A stretch of DNA of 64,000 nucleotides. Origin: Paraperibacillus esterisolvens. GTDB taxonomy: Bacteria; Bacillota; Bacilli; Bacillales; DSM-1321. Where the stretch lies: contig NZ_CP143545.1 in the NCBI RefSeq assembly GCF_046237625.1, positions 3,596,001 through 3,660,000 on the forward strand. Reading direction: 5' to 3'. Below the pieces are notes generated by a model that worked only from the letters and a program-made list of their open reading frames with translations, did not search any database and was not told the origin of the DNA. Made by a program: the position numbers and the translations under genes. The number at the start of each line of letters is the position of its first letter. Position 1 is the stretch's first letter. Below are positions 16,748-23,249 of the stretch, in pieces.

Positions 16748-17548
16748 TCAGCGTTTCTTGATTTGTATCAATTCAGACATCGTTTTACCCTTGAACGTCC
16801 GTTTTAGTTCCCCAACATTATTTGCGTAATAGACGATTTGTGGCGGCATTCCCGTGGAATAGTCGTATGGATAATCGGTTACTTCTATTACATTCTTAAA
16901 GGTGCCAGCCGGAGTCTTGATTGTTTTCCCGATGAACGTAATCTTAGAATACCCAGGCTCTTCGTCCATTGGATTCAATATCCATGTATTCCCTAAATAT
17001 AAAGGATATCCAAGTCCTGTGGAATCTTTTATGTTGTTATACCGGTCTTGAATTTGAAACAACAATCCTTCGGCTGTCTCGTGTTCATATTCATAATAAG
17101 CAGATGACTTACTGGTAATTTTCCACTGATTTAAAGTGGCTGGCTGGCTTCCCTGCTGCTTATAATCAACATCCGGCAGGCCTTTTACCGTTTTAACAAA
17201 AGCTACAGTTGAAGTTGTTCCATTTGGATTTTTAAAGACAAATGTTTTTGTTTTGTCCTTAAGAAAACTAATCTTTGAAGAAAGTTTCAGGTACGCAGTA
17301 CGGACATAAACCCGCTTCCCGCTTTTCCCTTGTACTTCTGACCACCCATATTTGTTTTTTGAGTATACTGTCACGATGCTGCCTTTACTCATGGTGCCAA
17401 CTTTCTTTGACTTTGACCAGGCACTTTCAAAGAGCGTCACATTGGCAGTCAGCGTTCCCGAATATAGTGCTGCTCCCTTTGCTGGACTAAAAGAGAAGAC
17501 CGTGAAGAATAAGACAAAGGATAATAAGCATACAGATAATTTTTTCAA
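16748..17548 (-). CDS. Secreted protein with bacterial SH3 domain
   Basis: 266 residues. Residues 1-26 form a signal peptide with likely cleavage after AKGAA. Residues about 30-90 form an SH3b domain (LTANVTLFESAWSKSKKVGTM ... YGWSEVQGKSGKRVYVRTAYL), expected to bind peptidoglycan. The remaining part is beta-rich and unassigned; it includes KTPAGTFKNVIEVTDY, a motif seen in lipoprotein-like domains of unknown function. The start is TTG at 17548 after GGGGGGAATGGA. It is exported and probably wall-associated. Confidence 0.75.
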   Translation of the reverse strand: MKKLSVCLLSFVLFFTVFSFSPAKGAALYSGTLTANVTLFESAWSKSKKVGTMSKGSIVTVYSKNKYGWSEVQGKSGKRVYVRTAYLKLSSKISFLKDKTKTFVFKNPNGTTSTVAFVKTVKGLPDVDYKQQGSQPATLNQWKITSKSSAYYEYEHETAEGLLFQIQDRYNNIKDSTGLGYPLYLGNTWILNPMDEEPGYSKITFIGKTIKTPAGTFKNVIEVTDYPYDYSTGMPPQIVYYANNVGELKRTFKGKTMSELIQIKKR

Positions 17549-17697
17549 TCCATTCCCCCCTGGTTACTTAGTTAAACTCAGTATAACAGTAAATTCCAAT
17601 TCTGTATTATAAAAACCATTTTCGGCACTAGGGCTAACTGTGAATTTCGCATTGTATAGAAAAAGCCGCCCATAATGGCAGCTGGTATCTGGTGCAT

Positions 17698-18186
17698 TTA
17701 TTTATATCCGTCATTCCACTCTTCTCTTAAAAGTCCCATGATGATGGTATCATAGTACGTCCCATCGATATACGCATTTTTCCTCAATCTTCCTTCAATC
17801 TTAAAGCCGCATTTTTCGTATGAACGGACCGCTCTCGTGTTTCCGCTCCATGTATCGAGCTGAATACGCTTTAAGTTGAGAGTCAGGAATATAAAGCGGA
17901 TAAGGGTGTGCATGGCATCTGTTCCATAGCCTCTACCCCAGTAATTTTTTTCTCCAATCCCAATGCCGACCGTACAGCTTCTTGAAATCATGTCCACCGC
18001 TCTATACCCGATTCCTCCGATATGTTTCGGGCTTTCTTCTATCGTATAAATTGAGAACTCCCCGGCTTCACGTTTATCTAATTTCAGAACGGATTTTTCA
18101 AAAACTTTGTTTTTGAAATTTTTTTCGATCAACATTCGGATAAATGGGATATAGATTTTTATTCTACCATTAACCCATTTGGTGCC
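17698..18186 (-). pseudogene. 5'-truncated GNAT acetyltransferase (RimJ/RimL type)
   Basis: An ATG at 18135 gives 145 residues, but the frame stays open upstream to 18186 and encodes TKWVNGRIKIYIPFIRM, which fits the normal N-terminal part of this family, before a stop codon. The ATG has no ribosome binding site. The acetyl-CoA motif (GIGEKNYWGRGYGTDAMHTL) and C-terminal AVRSYEKCGFKIEGRLR are intact. I infer loss of about 30 N-terminal residues. A functional short form starting at 18135 cannot be excluded. Confidence 0.6.
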
Positions 18187-18269
18187 TTAATACAATACAG
18201 CCGACATGAGAATAAAGGTACTTAACAGAAAGAACATAAAAGTCAGTACAATATTATAGAGAGATATAG

Positions 18270-18458
18270 CAAGTTTCAACCTTGGCACCTGGAGATTTAA
18301 TGTTTTACGCTCCAAATAAGGCGTCAAGACCAACTCATGTTTCTATCTATATGGGAAGCGGAAAGATGATTCAATCCGCATCATCATATGGTGTATCCGT
18401 TGCAGGTACTAGTAACACTTACTGGAAGCCGCGTTTTATCGGAGCTAAAAGAATATAA
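18270..18458 (+). pseudogene. NlpC/P60 endopeptidase C-terminal fragment
   Basis: An uninterrupted stretch of 62 codons after a TAG at 18267 encodes TLAPGDLMFYAPNKASRPT followed by HVSIYMGSGKMIQSASSYGV and ends KPRFIGAKRI-stop. PGDLMFY and HVSIYMGSGKMIQS are hallmarks of the NlpC/P60 fold (catalytic histidine in HVSIYMG). The catalytic cysteine and all upstream domains are missing, so this is a relic of a secreted peptidoglycan hydrolase. Confidence 0.8.
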
Positions 18459-18499
18459 CCTGAACCTTATATAAAACAAGTCGAGTATAAAAATAAACA

Positions 18500-18531
18500 A
18501 AAGACGCTAACCTATGGCCAGCGTCTTTTTA
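18500..18531. terminator. Bidirectional terminator
   Basis: AAGACGCT pairs with AGCGTCTT (18520-18527), followed by TTT and flanked by an A-run on the other side. It would have served the NlpC/P60 gene and may stop DoxX transcription on the minus strand. Confidence 0.75.
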
Positions 18532-18640
18532 CATTTTCAATAAAGGAAGCTTTACACTTCTATACAAAAATCGGAATATTTTTGTTGGCTACTATATCTC
18601 TCCTTATCACATACATTTTTAAATGCCTCCTTTTTTAGAA

Positions 18641-19033
18641 CTAAAATTGATTTATCGAATAAGCACCGGGTCCAATTAATGCAATCCCGATAGAAACTAC
18701 AATTAAGAACAGATTGTATTCAAATCCTCCGGAGGTTACAGAGAAACCTTTTGGTCCATGTACTTTTACAATAGACCCTATCATAACAACAATAATTAAA
18801 GTTGCAGCTAATGGTAAAAATAACCCTATGACAAATAAAATTCCTGATAATAACTCCGCAACACCACTAAAAGCAGCAATAATTTTACCTGGTTTTATAC
18901 CGATGGACTCAAACCACCCACCTGTTCCCGCGATACCATGACCTCCGAACCAACCAAACAATTTTTGAGAGCCATAATAAATAAATACAAAACCCACCAT
19001 CAATCGGATAAGAAGTAAACCTAAATCTTCCAC
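18641..19033 (-). CDS. DoxX family membrane protein
   Basis: 130 residues with four hydrophobic segments and the family signature at the N-terminus (LIRLMVGFVFIYYGSQKLFG) and middle (GVAELLSGILFVIGLF). DoxX-like proteins are small membrane proteins linked in some bacteria to thiol or quinone redox stress; the role here is unknown. The GTG start at 19033 has only a weak GGAG upstream. It borders the decayed region. Confidence 0.85.
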   Translation of the reverse strand: MEDLGLLLIRLMVGFVFIYYGSQKLFGWFGGHGIAGTGGWFESIGIKPGKIIAAFSGVAELLSGILFVIGLFLPLAATLIIVVMIGSIVKVHGPKGFSVTSGGFEYNLFLIVVSIGIALIGPGAYSINQF

Positions 19034-20110
19034 TTAAACAACTCCATTCAAAATACGTAAGGTTGACACATGTTAATTATTAAACTTATCCGGAAACTGC
19101 TTCACTATTCCCATAGAAATAGTATCTGCCATTAAGATTATATGTGCGAACCTTCGGCAATTGAGATAATTCTTTCGTTCCAATCTTTTGATAAGCTAGG
19201 AAATAAATCATTTGATACTAATTTGGGAGGCATATACAGCAATTTCATTTTTCAAATGGGGGATGGCAATCCAAAGGAAAGATCTATTGGATCAGCATTT
19301 CCTATACCATTCTTTATTTAGCTGATTCACCGAGGAATTATTTCGCCTTTAGCCGCCACTACGACTCCCACCATGACAATATGCTCTTTAAGCAAACCGG
19401 GTAGTTGGTTTCCAGCTTTCTCCCCGTATACTGGGCTATATAGCATGTCCTCCTGATTTGTTAGAAGCCTAGCCAGTACCTGTTTTTGATACGCTGCTCC
19501 TCCGGTTGTTCCACTTGTTATTTAATTACTTGTCCACAAAACATGATCATTCCAAAGTTTCCTAAAATTATTTTTAAGTAACTTTCCATTAACCTACTCC
19601 TTCCAATTAAAGTCCTTTTTATTATTGATACATGGGATTATTTTATTCCTAAACATTGGTTCTACTAACCATAGGATTAAAGTATTCACTAAAAACTTTA
19701 AGTCCAACTAAAACTGCTCATAGTACACAAGAAAACCGCTGTCAAAGCAGCCGTTATTCTTTAACTCATGCATCCGTGTGGGCTATCTATAATGGGTTTC
19801 AAAGCCAACCATATTAAAAATGAGAAATAGGACAACCACTATAAAACCGAGAAATAACTTCTCCTAAAAAACCGAAATAGCTATTTAATGCTTTCTATAT
19901 TTTTTTAAAAACTAGCTGCCTGTACACTCGAGTGATATCAAGCTCGGCTATTTGGGGATACATCGAAATAAATACTTATAATCTTTGGTATAGTCCTGGG
20001 AGCGGGCAAGTATTCACCTGATCAGTATAAATTTCTTCCCTAATTTTTTCTTCCTTAATTAAACATTATAGAGCTGTACAATTTTCCCTTTTGTTTAGCT
20101 AAAACAAAAA
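19034..20110. other. Decayed, largely gene-free interval
   Basis: About 1.1 kb, clearly more AT-rich than the neighbouring gene blocks, with no intact gene. Apart from a broken small frame at 19327-19589, short open frames on both strands lack ribosome binding sites. A partly palindromic stretch near 19735-19760 (CCGCTGTCAAAGCAGCCG) resembles the terminator at 20111. Confidence 0.55.
19327..19589 (-). pseudogene. Frameshifted small gene, unrecognised
   Basis: GGAAGGAG precedes an ATG at 19589 that encodes MESYLKIILGNFGMIMFCGQ and stops at 19518. A different frame then continues as TSGTTGGAAYQKQVLARLL, later LLKEHIVMVGVVVAAKGEII, and stops at 19327. Codon use and the good ribosome binding site suggest one former gene of about 85 codons broken by an indel. 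I do not recognise the family. Confidence 0.45.
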
Positions 20111-20133
20111 ACGGGCTGCTCAAAGCAGCCCGT
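20111..20133 (-). terminator. Terminator reading on the minus strand
   Basis: ACGGGCTGCT (20111-20120) and AGCAGCCCGT (20124-20133) form a perfect 10-bp stem with a 3-nt loop; the minus-strand transcript continues TTTTTTGTTTT. No intact gene feeds it now, although ssrA transcripts would have reached it before the insertion proposed at 20373. Confidence 0.75.
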
Positions 20134-20372
20134 AACTAATCTTACTCAAATAGAAATTAATATAAAGATAAATCTTAAAAATCATCCTTATTAACTGTTG
20201 ATAATAAAATAAGGTTAAAAAGTATATTTGTCTCACTCATTTTTTTCTTGTTATGATATTTCTATTGCATGCGTCGATAATAACTCAGCAATCCAAAGCA
20301 TATTTTTGCCAACAGTCTGTATACCATATCGTTGCGAAAATGGCAAAATATAGGTTTAACTCACATGATAAT

Positions 20373-20423
20373 AAAAAAACCAACCTACAATATATATGGT
20401 GGAGACGGTGGGAGTCGAACCCC
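20373..20423 (-). repeat. Duplicate of the tmRNA 3' end (candidate attachment site)
   Basis: About 50 bp repeats 22149-22199 almost exactly, including GGTGGAGACGGTGGGAGTCG, the T-arm and acceptor end of ssrA; there are only a few differences. Similarity stops sharply on the gene-internal side. Elements that integrate into ssrA leave such direct repeats, so this is read as the far attachment site of a degraded insert spanning 20424-22148. Confidence 0.7.
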
Positions 20424-20645
20424 CTTCTGTACAAAGTGCTGTAAAAGCAGTGTTTATAAGATTTTATAGCAACTAGTAAAATTGATTGGCTACGTTTTTG
20501 ACTACGTTTAATAAAAAACACGTTATGGGGGCAAGTTATAATTTTTCGGTCGTCGGATTATTTATATGGAATAGTTTTTGTTTAACACTATGAATATCAT
20601 TTTTAGAATTCTCACTTGTACTTGTTACGCTTGGGGGTGATTAAA

Positions 20646-20732
20646 ATGAAACTCCAAAAGGCATTTCGTCAAAAAAAATTACTATATAGCTTTTTTCATC
20701 AGATTAAACTTAATAAGCAGGACGAAGGATAA
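20646..20732 (+). CDS. Possible 28-residue basic peptide
   Basis: ATG after TTGGGGGTGATTAAA encodes MKLQKAFRQKKLLYSFFHQI followed by KLNKQDEG. It is basic and the ribosome binding site is good. It lies inside the proposed ssrA-linked insert. No family is recognised, and translation is uncertain. Confidence 0.4.
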   Translation: MKLQKAFRQKKLLYSFFHQIKLNKQDEG

Positions 20733-20761
20733 GTCCATATTTCTTCCTGTCATTGGGTATT

Positions 20762-20932
20762 TTATCTTTCTCTTCTGGTTTCGACAAAAGGATAGTTATT
20801 GTCCTTCTTTTCATTTGATATCGTTTCCCAATTGGCAGGAGTGAGGGTGTTGGAGGATGCTTTGTTAACCAATTCGGTGAATTGGTTCATTTTCTCAGTT
20901 AATTCAATTTTAAAAAGCGTGTGTGAAATCAA
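20762..20932 (-). CDS. Small unrecognised ORF or gene fragment
   Basis: A minus-strand frame open from 20959 contains IELTEKMNQFTELVNKASSN and later PANWETISNEKKDNNYPFVE before stopping at 20762. Possible starts are TTG at 20932 or ATG at 20890; neither has a strong ribosome binding site. The composition looks like real protein sequence, so it may be the C-terminal part of a lost gene within the insert. I do not recognise it. Confidence 0.4.
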   Translation of the reverse strand: MISHTLFKIELTEKMNQFTELVNKASSNTLTPANWETISNEKKDNNYPFVETRRER

Positions 20933-20971
20933 GTATTGGTTGGGGAGTTCTATATTGGAGTTCTATATTGT

Positions 20972-21336
20972 AGTGGCAAATCAGAAGTCATCTTCCAGGC
21001 AATGGATACATCCTTCACCCTTCTCGAAGACAGGTTATTCAATCACGAAGTAGTTCCAGCTACTCCGGAAGCTCCAACCCTAAAGGTTCGAGTGATTAAC
21101 CCTGACGCATGATATGCCAACCAAGTTGTACAGGCTGAAAGATCCCTGACAGCTGCGGTTGTTCAAGAAGGCAATGTGAAGATGATGTATTTCCTTAGAA
21201 AGGATGTCAATCTGACTGATGCAATGGAAGCGCCTCGTGAACAGGCTGCCTACATCTGCTATGCACGTGAACAAACAGCTGTAGGGATTTGTTTCCATGT
21301 ATCCTATTTCATTTTATTATTTCTTGCCTTTTTTTG
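20972..21336 (+). pseudogene. Unrecognised gene fragment with internal stop
   Basis: One frame reads SGKSEVIFQAMDTSFTLLED, later TPEAPTLKVRVINPDA, then TGA at 21110, then YANQVVQAERSLTAAVVQEG and KMMYFLRKDVNLTDAMEAPR. The protein-like composition on both sides of the stop indicates a decayed gene. A 13-bp tandem duplication (GGAGTTCTATATT twice, 20944-20969) lies just upstream. The 3' end runs into the secreted-protein gene on the other strand. The family is unknown. Confidence 0.45.
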
Positions 21337-21817
21337 ACTTCGATTTAGCTTGTTGCTTTGCTAAATTTGCTTTCTTTTTTGCTTCTTCGGCTTTTTTCTT
21401 AGCTTCTGCTTTCTTCTGGTCAATTAATTTCAGAGCTTGAACCGTTTGTCCCACATTTCCTTTGTTTTGGACGAATACAGGCAATACTTCATCAAAGGAT
21501 TTTTTTGTAGCCTTTGTAATCGACTGAACTGACAAAATTTGTTTGTAAGAAAGACCTGCATCTACCGCTTTTTGAATGGATTCTTTGCTTGCTACTTTCT
21601 TTTTAACAAGGTCTGCCATTGTTTTTTCTTTTTGAGCTTTTGGCAGCTTTGCTACTGGTACATCTGCTACTGGTGCAGTTGGCGTAGCAGGTGCTGTTAC
21701 TACTGGTGCAGTTGGAGTTGTTTCCTCTGCTGGTGTTGTAACCTCATCAGCGAATACGGCTGATGTTGGTACGATTAGGCTTACTGCCATTAATGAACTG
21801 ATTACTGTTTTTTTCAT
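21317..21817 (-). CDS. Secreted low-complexity protein, lysine-rich C-terminus
   Basis: 166 residues: a signal peptide (1-23, ending VFADE), a Thr/Pro/Ala/Val-rich linker with TAPV-type repeats (about 25-57), a helical core (about 60-128, with SKESIQKAVDAGLSYKQILS) and a lysine/alanine-rich tail ending KSKSKKGKK. The basic tail could bind the anionic wall or nucleic acid. The start follows AGGAAGAGGACGTATT. It is the only intact sizeable gene between the two ssrA-end repeats. Function unknown. Confidence 0.65.
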   Translation of the reverse strand: MKKTVISSLMAVSLIVPTSAVFADEVTTPAEETTPTAPVVTAPATPTAPVADVPVAKLPKAQKEKTMADLVKKKVASKESIQKAVDAGLSYKQILSVQSITKATKKSFDEVLPVFVQNKGNVGQTVQALKLIDQKKAEAKKKAEEAKKKANLAKQQAKSKSKKGKK

Positions 21818-22100
21818 AATACGTCCTCTTCCTTTCTAATGTTGTCTTACATCATTTTTATCGACCATTCATTTTATTTCTTCATACATAAATGGGAGTA
21901 TTTCTTCCTTATCCATCCAAAAGGAAAGGTTACACATATCCGTGTATTTTAGGATTACACTGTTTTGACTTTATTGTCCAGTACACAACTTTTTTGTGCT
22001 TCCGCAGTTTTAAATTATCCAAAGTAATCTCTATTCAATTGTAACCGATTTAAACAAGTTTCTTGGCTTATAAACAGATTTCCATTAAAGTAAAAAAATA

Positions 22101-22137
22101 AAGCATAAGCCTTCCACTTTGGAAATCTTATGCTTTA
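22101..22137 (-). terminator. Terminator downstream of tmRNA
   Basis: AAAGCATAAG and CTTATGCTTT form a stem (22101-22137) with an inner TTCCA/TGGAA pairing; the minus strand continues ATTTTTTTAC. It lies about 37 nt beyond the mature tmRNA end. Confidence 0.75.
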
Positions 22138-22148
22138 AGTCACAAAAA

Positions 22149-22199
22149 CAAAAAAACCACCCTACAATATGTATGGTGGAGACGGTGGGAGTCGAACCC
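22149..22199 (-). repeat. ssrA-proximal copy of the direct repeat
   Basis: Covers the last about 26 nt of the intact tmRNA gene plus flanking CCACCCTACAATATG-type sequence, matching 20373-20423 with only a few differences. It is the intact ssrA-side copy of the proposed attachment site. Confidence 0.7.
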
Positions 22200-22535
22200 A
22201 CGTCCAGAAATATCGACACTTAAGCGTCTACGAGTGTAGCCGATATATTCGCAATTCGCTGTGCCATATGCCTATCGACGGGCGTCCGGACAGCTAGTCT
22301 GGTTGTTCTCTTCCTTCTTCCTCAGACGGTGGAATCCGGCGTAGCCTGCTAAAAGTGAGTCCGCTACCCTACCACACAGGCAATGGAGGGGCGAACCGCA
22401 TTAGACTGTTATTAAGCAGCTAGTGCGAAAGAGTTTTGTTGTTTGCCAGTTATAGGCTTTGACGTTTTAACGAGGCCGATCCCCTCGACTCGCAGCCTAA
22501 GCTCAAACTATCCCTGTCGAATCCGTAGCGTCCCC
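22174..22535 (-). ncRNA. ssrA: Transfer-messenger RNA
   Basis: 362 nt. The 5' end GGGGACG (22535 downwards) pairs with the 3' acceptor strand CGTCTCC, which ends in encoded CCA (22174-22176). The T-arm GGTTCGACTCCCACC is intact. The internal frame at 22412-22447 encodes the degradation tag GKQQNSFALAA and stops with TAA. tmRNA with SmpB rescues stalled ribosomes and marks the nascent protein for proteases such as ClpXP. Its 3' end is duplicated 1.8 kb away. Confidence 0.96.
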
Positions 22536-22605
22536 GAAATAATAAGAAACGTACGAGAGAATAATCAGCTTACTGCTTATTCAATTGTAGTACTGCTATG
22601 AATAC

Positions 22606-22611
22606 ATTATA
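22606..22611 (-). promoter_or_regulatory. Probable ssrA promoter -10
   Basis: ATGCTATAAT on the minus strand is an extended -10 located about 70 nt before the mature tmRNA 5' end. TGGCAT sits 17 bp upstream as a weak -35. Confidence 0.5.
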
Positions 22612-22664
22612 GCATAATTCAGCCGAAGATGCCACATGGGAGTTCTGTCCAGAGGCTCCCGGGG

Positions 22665-23132
22665 CTACTCTTTCTGGCGATCGCGGAAAGCCCGCTCGAT
22701 TTCACGCTTGGCCTCTTTTTTCTTAAGAGTCTCGCGCTTGTCATAATTCTTTTTACCACGTCCGAGCCCGATCAAAACCTTAGCATATCCATTTTTCAAG
22801 TATACCTTAAGCGGCACGAGGGTATAGCCCTGCTCTTTCGTATCGCCGATCAGCTTGTTGATCTCACGTTTATGGAGAAGCAGCTTCCGTGGCCTCTCCG
22901 GATCATGGTTATACCGGTTTCCCTGCTCGTAGGGGCTGATGTGCATGCTGTACAGATACATTTCACCATTCTGGATACGGGCATAAGAATCCTTCAGGTT
23001 GACCCTGCCGGCACGGATGGCTTTGATTTCAGTACCCTGCAGCACGATTCCTGATTCATATGTTTCTTCTATAAAATAATCATGATGCGCTTTTTTGTTG
23101 TTTGTAATCAGCTTTCCTGAGCCCTTTGGCAT
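22665..23132 (-). CDS. smpB: SsrA-binding protein
   Basis: A 155-residue oligonucleotide-binding fold protein that binds tmRNA and delivers it to stalled ribosomes. Family landmarks are NNKKAHHDYFIEETYESGIV, GTEIKAIRAGRVNLKDSY and the basic C-terminal tail (KREIERAFRDRQKE) that enters the empty mRNA channel. It is followed by ssrA, and rnr precedes it, as in B. subtilis. The start follows AGGGAGAGAAGAACTC. Confidence 0.97.
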   Translation of the reverse strand: MPKGSGKLITNNKKAHHDYFIEETYESGIVLQGTEIKAIRAGRVNLKDSYARIQNGEMYLYSMHISPYEQGNRYNHDPERPRKLLLHKREINKLIGDTKEQGYTLVPLKVYLKNGYAKVLIGLGRGKKNYDKRETLKKKEAKREIERAFRDRQKE

Positions 23133-23212
23133 GAGTTCTTCTCTCCCTTAAAAACCTTTCTCTGTCTATCCGATAATTGTATCAAATTTCACGGTCTCCT
23201 TCAATGGAGGAA

Positions 23213-23245
23213 GATGGACCAGGCGATAGCTGCACCTGGTCCATC
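23213..23245 (-). other. Hairpin between rnr and smpB
   Basis: GATGGACCAGG (23213-23223) pairs with CCTGGTCCATC (23235-23245), just after the rnr stop codon. No U-tract follows on the minus strand, so it is more likely an mRNA 3'-end stabiliser or partial attenuator than a full terminator. Confidence 0.55.
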
Positions 23246-23249
23246 CTTT

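Noticed and set aside
20285..20521. 78-codon minus-strand frame across the tmRNA-end repeat
   Set aside because: It reads through the T-arm sequence itself and has no ribosome binding site; the repeat explains the sequence better.
23213..23245. Full terminator between rnr and smpB
   Set aside because: The stem is strong but no U-tract follows on the transcribed strand, and the two genes are a conserved cotranscribed pair.
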